From Actinoplanes italicus (GTDB taxonomy: Bacteria > Actinomycetota > Actinomycetes > Mycobacteriales > Micromonosporaceae), in contig NZ_PVMZ01000002.1 of the NCBI RefSeq assembly GCF_003001815.1, positions 434,001 through 498,000 of the forward strand: a DNA stretch of 64,000 nt, read 5' to 3'. The notes below the pieces were generated by a model. The model saw only the letters and a list, made by a program, of their open reading frames with translations, was not told the origin of the DNA and searched no databases. Below are positions 1 through 8,150 of this stretch, piece after piece. The position numbers were made by a program, and so were the translations under genes. Each line of letters begins with the position of its first letter. Position 1 is the stretch's first letter.

Positions 1-472
1 TTGGCTGCCTGCGGAGGGCCTTGAGCTGGGTGTGAGCGTCTTTGGCGGCGTCCCGGACCGTCTTGACCTCGGCGCGGATGGCGTCGCCGTCCGGGCCAGG
101 CGTGAAGCCGAGCAGGGTATCGACCTTGCCGTTGAGCCCGGCAGCGACCGCGTCGAGCTTCGCGTCGTCGATGTTCTTGTTGTCGTGCAGCTTGGTCACG
201 GCGGCCAGTTCGGTGTCGATGGCGGCGGTGAGGCGCATCTTGGGACCGGTGAGGATGAAGACGCGGTAGTCGACGATCATCTTCTTGGCGTCGTCCTTGA
301 GGGCGGCGACCGTGGTCTCGGTTCCGACCTTGGTCTTGAGCGCGGTGAGGCCGTCGGTCTGCGACGTGATCCGCAACTCGCGGATCGCGCCTGTCAACCA
401 CGCATCGCGCGCCCGCGTGAGAGCGGTGAGCCGGTCTGGCCCTCCGAGGTAGCTACGGATGGAGCCGGTCAT
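1..472 (-). CDS. Hypothetical helical protein, C-terminus beyond the window
   Basis: Reading leftwards from an ATG at 472, the frame is open for 157 codons to the window edge, so the C-terminus is missing. The visible part is rich in Lys, Asp and Ala and looks helical, with DYRVFILTGPKMRLTAA at residues 68-84. That pattern resembles a family of secreted helical actinomycete proteins of unknown function (recalled, not searched). Members normally start with a signal peptide; here the ATG lies directly before the helical part and no clear ribosome binding site precedes it. In-frame codons upstream offer no ATG, GTG or TTG nearby. It is either a short cytoplasmic version or a copy that has lost its 5' end. 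Confidence 0.6.
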   Translation of the reverse strand, partial: MTGSIRSYLGGPDRLTALTRARDAWLTGAIRELRITSQTDGLTALKTKVGTETTVAALKDDAKKMIVDYRVFILTGPKMRLTAAIDTELAAVTKLHDNKNIDDAKLDAVAAGLNGKVDTLLGFTPGPDGDAIRAEVKTVRDAAKDAHTQLKALRRQP

Positions 473-722
473 CGCGGGTCCGTCGCGGCGGCCTGCTGAC
501 CGGCCTGATAGCCAGCCGCTTGGCGCCGACTCCAGTTGGCACTTTCCGTGGCACTCCGTTCGCTGCGTGGTGACCTGCGCCCGTATGCGCGTCGTAGGTC
601 ACCACGCAACAGGGAGCGGCGGGCGTGCCTGCATCACCGGGTGGCGCTGTGGCCAACGCCTGGCATGCGAGGACGATTGAGGGCCAGCGCTGGGTACGTT
701 CCGGTAATGCCCCGAAGCCGCG

Positions 723-804
723 TCACTGCAGTGAAGGGAACGGAGCCGCCAAGTCTGCTGTCGCCACCGTGGAAACGCGATCCGTGACCGCCGTCACTGC
801 AGTG
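723..804. repeat. Pair of identical 12-bp palindromes
   Basis: The perfect palindrome TCACTGCAGTGA occurs at 723-734 and again at 793-804, 70 bp apart, with similar flanks (CCG/CG before, A/TGGAAACG after). It could be a dimeric regulator site or repeat debris; no gene start is close enough to decide. Confidence 0.45.
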
Positions 805-932
805 ATGGAAACGCGGGTCGCAACGCCGTAGTGACCGTGACCGTGATCGCGAACCGTCACCACCGGGAGCGGAACGCGAATCGCCACCACCGTGACGCGG
901 GGTCCGGGGGCTCGGCCCCCGGGAAATGCGAA

Positions 933-971
933 GAGGGCCTAGGTCCGCGTTCTCCGCGGACATAGACCCTC
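933..971 (-). terminator. Hairpin terminator after tRNA-fMet
   Basis: Just beyond the 3' end of the tRNA (minus strand) lies a long imperfect inverted repeat, with GTCCGCG pairing to CGCGGAC around a GAGAA-type loop and GAGGG pairing to CCCTC at the base. It is followed by TTCGCATTT on the minus strand. Position and stem strength fit a transcription terminator for the tRNA. Confidence 0.65.
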
Positions 972-979
972 TGCACTCG

Positions 980-1053
980 TAGCGGGGACAGGATTTGAAC
1001 CTGCGACCTCTGGGTTATGAGCCCAGCGAGCTACCGAGCTGCTCCACCCCGCG
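980..1053 (-). tRNA. tRNA-fMet (initiator, anticodon CAT)
   Basis: On the minus strand a 74-nt cloverleaf begins CGCGGGGTGGAGCAG and ends TCCTGTCCCCGCTA. The anticodon arm is CTGGGCTCATAACCCAG, anticodon CAT, with the three consecutive G:C pairs that mark initiator tRNA. The first base of the acceptor stem (C1) faces U72, a mismatch that is the other identity mark of initiator tRNA. The T-loop GGTTCAAATCC is canonical. CCA is not encoded. Elongator tRNA-Met is excluded by the C1:U72 mismatch and the GGG/CCC stem. Confidence 0.95.
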
Positions 1054-1095
1054 TCGGTAGGTAAACCCTAGCGCACCTGCTACCGAGGCTGCAAA

Positions 1096-1126
1096 ACGGC
1101 CCTCAAGATTGGATCTGGAGGGCCGT
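1096..1126 (-). terminator. Intrinsic terminator of the lamin-tail protein gene
   Basis: Reading on the minus strand, ACGGCCCTC pairs perfectly with GAGGGCCGT across a 13-nt loop and the second arm runs straight into TTTTGC. It lies 17 bp beyond the stop codon of the upstream gene at 1143. Confidence 0.8.
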
Positions 1127-1142
1127 CTCACGCATGGTGGGG

Positions 1143-2351
1143 TCAGCAGTTGGTGTAGCCCCGGCCCGCGGTCGTCCACTTGCAGGTGTCGATCGACTTG
1201 CCTTCGGCGGTTCGCAGGGAGGCGGTGTCGCCGCTGTTGTTCCAGACGTGGTTGCTCTTGCCCCAGTAACGGGTCGCCGTGGTGTTGGTGCCCTTGCCGG
1301 TGCGGACCACGACGCTCTTGCCGGCTCCCAGGGTGTAGCTGGTGGTGAACCGGTAGAGGTTGCCGGCGGCGTCGCGGACGGTCCAGCCCTTGAGGTTGAT
1401 CGTCTTGCTCGTCTTGTTCGTCAGCCGGGCGTACTCGCCGTTGATGCTCTTGTTGGTCTTCTTGTCCACGCCGGCCGCGTTGTACTGGATGCGGGTGAAC
1501 TGGATCGAGCCGACGGCGGGGGTGGTGGACGGCGGCGTCGTCGGCGGCTTGGTGGTCGGCGGGGTGGTGGGGTTGGTGGTGGGCGGCGTGGTGCCGCCGC
1601 CTCCGCCGGTGCCGCCGACGTTGACGCTCTGCGTGTACGTGTTGCTGGTGATCAGGTTCTCGGCGGAGGCGTAGGCCGCGTTGCCGGTCTCGGCGATCAC
1701 GGCTCGGTACGTCTGCTGGCCGCCGGGCTGGTCGGTGACGGTGCCCTGGAACTCGGCGTTGGTGTCGCCGTCGTCGTTGGGCGGGGTGGCGCCACCCTCG
1801 CCGGCGGGGCCGTCGGTGACGCCGGCGGCGATCTGGACCCAGCTGCCGCCGCTCTGACGTTCCACCCGGACCGGGAAGTACGGCTGGTCGGGGCTGGTGT
1901 GCACGTTGAACGTCACGGAGTTGTTGGCCGACGACGTGATGGTGAACGTGGCGCCGACCTTGAGGGGCGCCTGTACGACCCGCGAGTACTCGCCGCCGGA
2001 CGAGACGGCCCAGACGAACCCGGAGTCCATGACGCGCCGGATGGTCCAGCGGCCGCTGGCGTTGGCGGTGACCGTGGTCGGCATGTCGCCCTCGAACTGC
2101 GTGGCCGGGTCCAGGGCGGCCCCCGAGGTGGCGTCCTTGCCCCACTTGTACGCGGCCTCACGCAACGTGACGCTGGCGTTCGGCGTGGCGGTGCCGGTCA
2201 GGGTCACCGTGCCGTAGCCGGTCTGGCTCGGTGGGGTGTCGAAGGTCGGCGCGGCGGCCCAGGCGGGCGCGGTCCCGAACGCTCCGGTGCCGGCAATGAG
2301 CACGCCGAGAGCGCCACCCACACCGAAAGACTTTTTCGATGGTCTGTACAT
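1143..2351 (-). CDS. Secreted protein with C-terminal lamin-tail domain
   Basis: A 402-residue exported protein. The start is the ATG at 2351, preceded by GGAGG; an in-frame ATG at 2384 would place that ribosome binding site inside the gene. Residues 1-33 form a Sec signal peptide (MYRPSKKSF, hydrophobic core, PAWAAAP cleavage region). The middle has beta-sandwich-like sequence of no recognised family. A Thr/Pro-rich linker (repeated TTPPTT and TKPPTT) at about 255-280 leads to a C-terminal lamin-tail (LTD) domain of about 120 residues with EYARLTNKTSKTINLKGW and YRFTTSYTLGAGKSVVVRTG. LTD domains in bacterial exoproteins are thought to mediate binding or anchoring; the partner here is unknown. 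It is transcribed alone, divergent from the pentapeptide gene. Confidence 0.85.
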   Translation of the reverse strand: MYRPSKKSFGVGGALGVLIAGTGAFGTAPAWAAAPTFDTPPSQTGYGTVTLTGTATPNASVTLREAAYKWGKDATSGAALDPATQFEGDMPTTVTANASGRWTIRRVMDSGFVWAVSSGGEYSRVVQAPLKVGATFTITSSANNSVTFNVHTSPDQPYFPVRVERQSGGSWVQIAAGVTDGPAGEGGATPPNDDGDTNAEFQGTVTDQPGGQQTYRAVIAETGNAAYASAENLITSNTYTQSVNVGGTGGGGGTTPPTTNPTTPPTTKPPTTPPSTTPAVGSIQFTRIQYNAAGVDKKTNKSINGEYARLTNKTSKTINLKGWTVRDAAGNLYRFTTSYTLGAGKSVVVRTGKGTNTTATRYWGKSNHVWNNSGDTASLRTAEGKSIDTCKWTTAGRGYTNC

Positions 2352-2555
2352 GTTGTTGGAAATCCTCCGTAGTGCGGGCAGCAAAAGGGAACCCGCTCCG
2401 GCATCGGGCGATGAGGCTATCGAGAATCAATCGGCGAGGTCATCATTCGTCCCGCCCGCGCACCCTACCCGCAAGTGCAGTCTATGCAGGTCGGAGGGGT
2501 TTGAAGGGCTGTCGGTAAAGTTGTCTCGAGCGTCGACTGGGAGAATGTAGAAGAA

Positions 2556-3311
2556 ATGATTGAACTAGCCGCCGATTGTTCTCGGTGCGCCGCGTTGTGC
2601 TGCGTTGCCCCGGCCTTCGCCAAGTCGTCCGATTTTGCGGTCGACAAACCGGCCGGGCGGCCCTGCCGTAATCTGGGCGACGATTTCCTCTGCACCATTC
2701 ACGAGGAACTGCCGCAGCGCGGATTCCGGGGCTGTGTGGTGTTCGACTGCTTCGGCGCGGGGCAGCGGATCACGGGCGAGACGTTCGGCGGGCAGGACTG
2801 GCGCTCGGCGCCGGAGCTGGCCGGTGACATGTTCGCGTTACTCCCGGTGATGCGTCAGCTGCACGAGCTGATGTGGCTGCTGACCGAGGCGCTGAAGCTG
2901 GACGAGGCACGGCGGCTGCACCCGAAACTGCGGGCCGCGCTGGAGGAGACCGACGCGCTGGCCGGCCGGAGCCCGGCCGACCTCCGTGGGATGGACGTCG
3001 ACCCGTACCGCATGAAGGTTGTCCCGATCTTGCGAAGGGCGAGTGAGATGGCCCGGGCGGGCCGCAGAGGCCCGGACCACAGCGGAGGCCGCCTGATCGG
3101 GCGACGGATGCGGGGCGCCGATCTGCGCGGCGCGAGTTTCCGCGGCGCGCTGCTGATCGGTGCGGACCTGCGCGGGGCGGATCTGCGGCGGGCCGACTTC
3201 ACCGGTGCGGACCTGCGCGGCGCGGATCTGCGGGGAGCGAATCTGGAGGGTGCGATCTTCCTCACCGCGTCGCAGCTGAGGTCGGCAGTGACGGACGCCG
3301 ATCACCCCTAG
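2556..3311 (+). CDS. Pentapeptide-repeat protein with N-terminal Cys cluster
   Basis: 251 residues. The N-terminus carries C8-x2-C11-x3-C15-C16, then Cys37, Cys46 and two more cysteines near residues 60-66, a layout like the YkgJ-type metal-binding family. A helical middle leads to residues 185-240, which are classical pentapeptide repeats of the A(D/N)LRG type (GADLRGASFR, GADLRGADLR), expected to fold as a right-handed beta helix. Pentapeptide proteins include DNA mimics, but function cannot be read from this one. The next gene (TerC type) starts only 10 bp downstream, so the two are probably cotranscribed. The joining of a Cys-cluster domain to a pentapeptide helix recurs in actinomycetes as far as I recall; no role is known to me. 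Confidence 0.85.
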   Translation: MIELAADCSRCAALCCVAPAFAKSSDFAVDKPAGRPCRNLGDDFLCTIHEELPQRGFRGCVVFDCFGAGQRITGETFGGQDWRSAPELAGDMFALLPVMRQLHELMWLLTEALKLDEARRLHPKLRAALEETDALAGRSPADLRGMDVDPYRMKVVPILRRASEMARAGRRGPDHSGGRLIGRRMRGADLRGASFRGALLIGADLRGADLRRADFTGADLRGADLRGANLEGAIFLTASQLRSAVTDADHP

Positions 3312-3320
3312 GATGTACGA

Positions 3321-4532
3321 ATGCAGCAGGTGTCGGGTGTGGTGTGGGTCCTGACCGTCCTCGGAATCGTCGGTCTCCTACTGTTCGACTTCTTCTTCCA
3401 CGTCCGTAAGGCCCACGTGCCGAAGCTGCGCGAGGCCGCCCTGTGGACGTCGATCTACGTGTCGATCGCGATCCTGTTCGGGGTCGGTGTCTGGATCTTC
3501 GGCGGCTCGACGATGGGCACGGAATACTTCGCCGGCTACGTCACCGAGGAGGCGCTCTCGGTCGACAACCTGTTCGTGTTCCTGCTGCTGCTGAGCAGCT
3601 TCAAGGTGCCGCGCGCCGACCAGCAGAAGGTGCTGCTGTTCGGGATCGTGGTGTCGTTGCTGGCCCGGACCGGGTTCATCCTGCTCGGCGCCGCGCTGAT
3701 CAACTCGTTCGCCTGGATCTTCTACATCTTCGGGCTGATCCTGCTGGTCACCGCCGGCAACCTGCTCAAGGAGAAACACGACGAGGGCGAGGCGCCGGAC
3801 AACATCGTGATCCGGCTGGCCCGGCGGTTCCTGAGGACCTCGGACACGTACGACGGGGACAAGCTGTTCACCTACCAGGACGGCAAGCGGGTGCTCACGC
3901 CGATGCTGCTCGTCATGGTGGCGATCGGCGGCACCGACATCCTGTTCGCGCTGGACTCGATCCCGGCGATCTTCGGGCTCACCCAGAACGTGTACCTGGT
4001 CTTCACCGCGACCGCCTTCTCGCTGCTGGGGCTGCGGCAGCTGTACTTCCTCATCGACGGCCTGCTGGATCGTCTGGTCTTCCTGTCGTACGGGCTGGCC
4101 GCGATCCTCGGGCTGATCGGTGTGAAACTCGTCCTGCACGCGCTGCACGAGAACAACGTGCCGTTCATCAACGGCGGCGAGCCGGTCGACGTGGTGGAGA
4201 TCCCGACCACGGCTTCCCTCGGGGCCATCGTCGGTGTCCTGGTGATCACCGTGGTCGCGTCGCTGCTCAGTCCCAAGGGCCGGGCCCGCACGGCGGCGGC
4301 CGCGGCCCGCCGGTCGGCGCACGATTTCCTCGACGTCGAGACCGACCCGGAGTACTGCGACGAGATCTACCACCGGCTGCTCGCCGAGGAGGAGAAGCTC
4401 AAGCGGCTCCCGGAGAAGCAGCGGGCCATGATCAAGCAGGAGGGGCAGCTCACCGAACTGCTGGCCCGCGCGCACCAGGTGCACGACGAGAGAGTCGCCG
4501 CCGGACGCTGTTTCGTCCCGGCCGCCACCTGA
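3321..4532 (+). CDS. TerC/Alx family integral membrane protein
   Basis: 403 residues with about nine hydrophobic segments. Family hallmarks are FAGYVTEEALSVDNLFVF at about residues 71-88, and GGTDILFALDSIPAIFG at about 203-219; the paired acidic residues within membrane helices are characteristic of TerC/Alx proteins. Relatives export manganese or support metalation of exported proteins, and some confer tellurite resistance; the substrate is not visible from sequence. The last 80 residues are cytoplasmic and charged, longer than in Alx of E. coli. The ATG at 3321 follows AGGAT and lies 10 bp after the pentapeptide gene, suggesting an operon. The short gap leaves no room for a yybP-type riboswitch. 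Confidence 0.9.
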   Translation: MQQVSGVVWVLTVLGIVGLLLFDFFFHVRKAHVPKLREAALWTSIYVSIAILFGVGVWIFGGSTMGTEYFAGYVTEEALSVDNLFVFLLLLSSFKVPRADQQKVLLFGIVVSLLARTGFILLGAALINSFAWIFYIFGLILLVTAGNLLKEKHDEGEAPDNIVIRLARRFLRTSDTYDGDKLFTYQDGKRVLTPMLLVMVAIGGTDILFALDSIPAIFGLTQNVYLVFTATAFSLLGLRQLYFLIDGLLDRLVFLSYGLAAILGLIGVKLVLHALHENNVPFINGGEPVDVVEIPTTASLGAIVGVLVITVVASLLSPKGRARTAAAAARRSAHDFLDVETDPEYCDEIYHRLLAEEEKLKRLPEKQRAMIKQEGQLTELLARAHQVHDERVAAGRCFVPAAT

Positions 4533-4535
4533 CCT

Positions 4536-4610
4536 GAGGACCGGCCGGCGACCCTGACCTCAGGCCCGGCCGGCAACTCTGCCCTCAGGACCGGCCGGCG
4601 ACCTGATCCT
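4536..4610. repeat. 25-bp tandem repeat, three copies
   Basis: Three near-identical units of about 25 bp carry the core GGACCGGCCGGCGACC (cores begin near 4541, 4566 and 4591). The array lies between two convergent genes and could form alternative hairpins that stop transcription from either side. Confidence 0.75.
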
Positions 4611-4624
4611 GAGGGCCTGAGCGC

Positions 4625-5437
4625 TCAGTACTCCCGGTTGAGGTACGCGGAGAGGTTCGTCTGGCCGTCGTCGGGGCCCTGGGAGACCAGGTTCGCCACT
4701 CGTTCGGCCAGGCTGGACGCGCGGGAGGCCAGATCCGGCTCGGCCTGCCGGGAGGCCAGCTCGGCACGGTGTGCCTCTTCGGCGCGGAGCGCGTCGGCCT
4801 CGAGTCCGGGACGGTCGATCCAGGCGCGCGGAGCGGAGACGGGCTCGTCGAGATCCTTCACTTCGGGAGCGGGTACGGGGACCTCGCCGAGCAGCGTCAC
4901 GGTCTGGCCCTGCCCGCCCAGGTGGTTGCTGAACTCCGGGCCGATCACGAGCCGGGACAGCATCCGGGCCTGCACGGCCGGCACCCCGATCAGGTCGGCG
5001 TTCTCCACCCGGAACCGGGCGATGGCCTGCCGGATCGTGTTGGCCAGGTGATCCGCGGCGCCGACCGTGGACAACTCGCCACCGGCGAACACCAGGGCGG
5101 GAAAGGTGCCCTCGGGGCCCTTGCAGACCAGCTGGATCTGGGTGACGGTGCCGTTGCGGCCGGTCTCCCGATTGCCCGGCTGCACACGGAGGTGCTGTGG
5201 CCAGAGCCAGAACAGCTCGCCGCTACTCTGCGTTTCGGCCGCATCGAGGACGTAACGCACCCGGCGGTCCGTGACGATGACGTCGGTCTCCTCCGGGAGC
5301 GTCCATCGCGGCAGTGAGGACGCCTCGTCGAACGCATACTCGGCCACGGCGCAGCGGCCGCGCCACAGCACGCGCTCACCGCCGTCGAGCGGTCCGAGGT
5401 CCGTGCCCGCGGGGGACAGGAAGTGCTGGTGGAACAT
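4625..5437 (-). CDS. Conserved hypothetical actinobacterial protein
   Basis: 270 residues, no signal peptide and no membrane segment. The N-terminal 180 residues look like a compact alpha/beta or PH-like domain, with alternating strands such as TDVIVTDRRVRYVLD and TQIQLVCKGPEG. The C-terminal 90 residues are Glu/Ala-rich, charged and helical. The start ATG is preceded by GGGGAAGG. I do not recognise a family with known function. The phrase VIVTDRRV resembles bacterial PH-like membrane-association modules, so a membrane-proximal role is possible but is inference only. Confidence 0.7.
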   Translation of the reverse strand: MFHQHFLSPAGTDLGPLDGGERVLWRGRCAVAEYAFDEASSLPRWTLPEETDVIVTDRRVRYVLDAAETQSSGELFWLWPQHLRVQPGNRETGRNGTVTQIQLVCKGPEGTFPALVFAGGELSTVGAADHLANTIRQAIARFRVENADLIGVPAVQARMLSRLVIGPEFSNHLGGQGQTVTLLGEVPVPAPEVKDLDEPVSAPRAWIDRPGLEADALRAEEAHRAELASRQAEPDLASRASSLAERVANLVSQGPDDGQTNLSAYLNREY

Positions 5438-5597
5438 GGTTGCCTTCCCCGTGCCTGCCGCGATCTCGTGAACAGCGGCCGCAACGATTACAACCGGGTA
5501 CCGGCGGTGTAGCCAGTCACCGGGCGTTAATCACACCGGAACTCGCGGAATCGACACAGGACGGTGACCAGTGATACACCAACGGCCGATTCTTCGA

Positions 5598-6449
5598 TTA
5601 CTTACGGTTACCGAAGAGCCCTTCGGGCGGTAGGGGAGAGGGTACCGCCGTGGCGTCCGGAACGGGAGACGCTCCACCGGTGAAACGATCAAGATCGGTC
5701 TCGACCCGGCCCGGGAACCAGTCGCCGGCGGCTCGGCGGGACAGTTCGGCGATCGGCGGCGGGGTACGACCGGCGATCACCACGAGATTGCCGAAGCGCC
5801 GCCCGCGCAGCACCGCCGAGTCCGCCACCAGACACGCCTCCGGCAGCGCGGCCCGGATCGTGGCCACCTGCGCACGGGCGTGACGCAGCGGCGGCCCGTC
5901 GGCCACGTTCGCGATCAGCCGGCCGGCCGGGTCCAGCACCCGGGCCACCTGCTGGGCGAACTCGGCCGACGCCAGATGTGCGGGGGTGCGGGCCCCGGCG
6001 AACACGTCCAGGACCACCACGTCGTACCCGGAGTCGCGCATTCCCTCGACCGCGGCACGGGCGTCGGAGACGCGTACCCGGATGTTGCTGTTGTTCGGCA
6101 GCGGCAGAGCCTGCCGGACCAGCTCGACCAGCGGGCCGTCGATCTCGACCACCCGCTGCGCGGAGCCGGGCCGGGTGACAGCGACGTACCGCGGCAGGGT
6201 CAGCGCGCCGCCGCCGAGATGCAGCACCCGCAGCGGCCGGCCCGCCGGTGCCGCCAGGTCGATCGCCGCGGCCATCCGGCGTACGTACTCGAACTCCAGG
6301 TGGGTGGGGTCGGCCAGATCGACGTGCGACTGCGGTGCCCCGTCGAGCAGCAGCGTCCAGGCGGTGTCTCGATCCGGGTCCGGAACCAGCTCGGCCACGC
6401 CGGAGGCGACCGTCTCCACCCGTCGCCGGGACGCTCTGCGCTGTGCCAT
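5598..6449 (-). CDS. Spermidine-synthase-like protein (methyltransferase fold)
   Basis: 283 residues with a Rossmann-type AdoMet-fold core: RVLHLGGGALTLPRYVA (motif I), QRVVEIDGPLVELVRQ (acidic loop) and GYDVVVLDVFAGARTPAHL (motif II/III). These match the spermine/spermidine synthase superfamily, in particular the short actinobacterial proteins annotated as fused-MFS spermidine synthase. The N-terminal beta hairpin of true polyamine synthases is reduced, so polyamine synthesis is doubtful. The ATG at 6449 was chosen because translation upstream would run through the 30-bp tandem repeats. The gene is divergent from the DUF1800 gene. Confidence 0.8.
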   Translation of the reverse strand: MAQRRASRRRVETVASGVAELVPDPDRDTAWTLLLDGAPQSHVDLADPTHLEFEYVRRMAAAIDLAAPAGRPLRVLHLGGGALTLPRYVAVTRPGSAQRVVEIDGPLVELVRQALPLPNNSNIRVRVSDARAAVEGMRDSGYDVVVLDVFAGARTPAHLASAEFAQQVARVLDPAGRLIANVADGPPLRHARAQVATIRAALPEACLVADSAVLRGRRFGNLVVIAGRTPPPIAELSRRAAGDWFPGRVETDLDRFTGGASPVPDATAVPSPLPPEGLFGNRK

Positions 6450-6462
6450 CCGGCCATTATTC

Positions 6463-6552
6463 GGGTTGCGGATCGGGAGCACCGAACCGCGAGGGTTGCG
6501 GATCGGGAGCACCGAACCGCGAGGGTTGCGGATCGGGAGCACCGAACCGCGA
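6463..6552. repeat. Three exact copies of a 30-bp repeat
   Basis: The unit GGGTTGCGGATCGGGAGCAC plus ten further bases occurs three times without a mismatch at 6463-6492, 6493-6522 and 6523-6552. It fills most of the region between two divergent genes (starts 6449 and 6592), so it probably lies in the promoter region. There are no spacers, so it is not a CRISPR array. Confidence 0.9.
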
Positions 6553-6591
6553 ACCCGCAAGTGACCCGGGAAACTTCCGACGTTTCTCCCC

Positions 6592-8133
6592 GTGAGTGCA
6601 ACAGAGCAGACGATGACGCGGCGCAGCGTCGTGGCCGGGATCGCGGCGGCGGGCGCCGCGGCCGCCCTGACCACCGGTACGCCTGCCGCTGCGGCTGTCG
6701 CAGAACGAGCCCTCCTGCCCGCCGACCCCCTGCTGCACCTGCTGCGCCGGGCCACCTTCGGCCCGAGTCCGGCCTCGATCGCCGAGATCCGCCGGCTCGG
6801 CGCCACGGCCTGGCTGGACCGGCAGCTCAACCCGTCGGCCATCGCCGACCCGGTGGCCGACGGCGTGGTGGCGCGGCTGCCGCTGGCCCGGCTGTCCATC
6901 GCCGAGATCCGGTCCCGGGTCACCGCCGGGACGCTCAAGCAGTACAGCTGGGACCCGATGTGGCAGCTCGGCTTCGCCGCGGTCGCCCGGGCGCTGTGGA
7001 GCGAACGGCAGCTGCTCGAGGTGATGACCGACTTCTGGAGCAACCACCTGAACGTGACGTGCCCGCAGGGCGACGTCTGGGACAGCCGGATCGACTACGA
7101 CACCACGATCCGCAAGTACGCCCTCGGCACGTTCGCCGACCTGCTCAAGGCCTCGGCCCGGCACCCGGCGATGCTGACCTACCTGGACAACCGGTTCTCC
7201 GGCAAGGACGCGCCGAACGAGAACTACGGGCGCGAGCTGCTGGAACTGCACACCGTCGGACTGGCCTACACCGAGGCGGACGTGAAGAACGCCGCCCGCC
7301 TGCTGACCGGCCTCACCGTGGACACCGCGACCGGGAAGTACCGGTACGACGCCACGCGACACGCCGTCGGCGCGATCCGGGTGCTTGCCTTCCAGCACGC
7401 CAACGCGACCGCGGCCGAGGGTGAGACGGCGGTCCTGGCGCTGCTCGACTACCTGGCCATGCACCAGGCGACGGCCCGCCGGATCGTCACCAAACTGTGC
7501 GTTCGGTTCGTCGCCGACACCCCGCCCGAGTCGCTGATCACCACGCTGATCAAGGTCTACCTGGACAACCGGACGGCGATCGCGCCGGTGCTGCGGGCCC
7601 TGTTCACCTCCGCCGAGTTCGCCGCCTCGATCGGCGACAAGACCCGGACCCCGCTGGAGGACCTGGCCGCGACCGTGCGGACCCTCGGTTACGGGCCGGC
7701 GGCCAGCGGCACCAAATTCCTGGAGAGTCTGTACGGGATGGCTCGCGACGCCGGGCACGCCCCGCTGTTCTGGGGGCCGCCCAACGGCTACCCGGACGTG
7801 GCGGCCGCCTGGGCCTCGCCGTCCGGGCTGCTGGTGCGGTGGAACCTTCACCTCTCCATCGCGGCCGGGTGGTGGCCGGACACGCTGGTCCGGCCGGCGA
7901 ACCTGCTGACCGGGATGGTCGGGCCGCTGCCCGCCACCTACGGCGTGTTGATCGAGAAGACCGCGATCCGGCTGGCCGGGATCGCGCCGACTCCGCAACA
8001 GACCGCCGCGCTGGCCGAGTTCTACGGCAAGACCCCGGCGTCGCCGCTCAAGGCAGGCGACCCGGCGGCCGGCTGGATGTATCCGTACCTGATGGGGATG
8101 ATCTTGAACTCCCCGTCCTTCGCATTGAGATGA
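6592..8133 (+). CDS. DUF1800 family protein with Tat signal
   Basis: 513 residues from a GTG; an in-frame ATG at 6613 would give a shorter form still carrying the signal. MTRRSVVAGIAAAGAAAAL is a twin-arginine signal with TRRSVV, pointing to export of a folded protein. The DUF1800 signature follows: LLRRATFGPSPASIAEI, the central MTDFWSNHLNV, and NENYGRELLELHTVG. Function of DUF1800 is not established. It is almost always next to a DUF1501 gene, as here (the stop overlaps the alternative DUF1501 start as ATGA). The pair is presumed to form one exported, possibly cofactor-containing system; that is inference. Confidence 0.9.
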   Translation: MSATEQTMTRRSVVAGIAAAGAAAALTTGTPAAAAVAERALLPADPLLHLLRRATFGPSPASIAEIRRLGATAWLDRQLNPSAIADPVADGVVARLPLARLSIAEIRSRVTAGTLKQYSWDPMWQLGFAAVARALWSERQLLEVMTDFWSNHLNVTCPQGDVWDSRIDYDTTIRKYALGTFADLLKASARHPAMLTYLDNRFSGKDAPNENYGRELLELHTVGLAYTEADVKNAARLLTGLTVDTATGKYRYDATRHAVGAIRVLAFQHANATAAEGETAVLALLDYLAMHQATARRIVTKLCVRFVADTPPESLITTLIKVYLDNRTAIAPVLRALFTSAEFAASIGDKTRTPLEDLAATVRTLGYGPAASGTKFLESLYGMARDAGHAPLFWGPPNGYPDVAAAWASPSGLLVRWNLHLSIAAGWWPDTLVRPANLLTGMVGPLPATYGVLIEKTAIRLAGIAPTPQQTAALAEFYGKTPASPLKAGDPAAGWMYPYLMGMILNSPSFALR

Positions 8134-8150
8134 ACGCCGAGGTGACGACG

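Larger units (their letters stand above)
473..979. other. Noncoding stretch with small repeats
   Basis: No convincing gene lies here; the short open frames in all directions have no family resemblance and no ribosome binding sites. The stretch holds two copies of a 12-bp palindrome (723 and 793), several GTGACCG and CCGTCACCACC repeats between 780 and 900, a GC-rich hairpin at about 904-920, and the terminator of the tRNA gene at 933-971. Confidence 0.5.

Noticed and set aside
1134..2372. Long plus-strand open frame opposite the lamin-tail gene
   Set aside because: Its translation is Gly/Val/Ala/Arg low complexity, while the minus strand gives a signal peptide, a linker and a recognisable LTD domain.
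3312..3320. yybP-type manganese riboswitch before the TerC-type gene
   Set aside because: Only 9 bases separate it from the upstream gene and no riboswitch structure is visible within that gene's end.
6463..6552. CRISPR array
   Set aside because: The 30-bp repeats are directly adjacent with no spacers, and no cas genes occur in the window.
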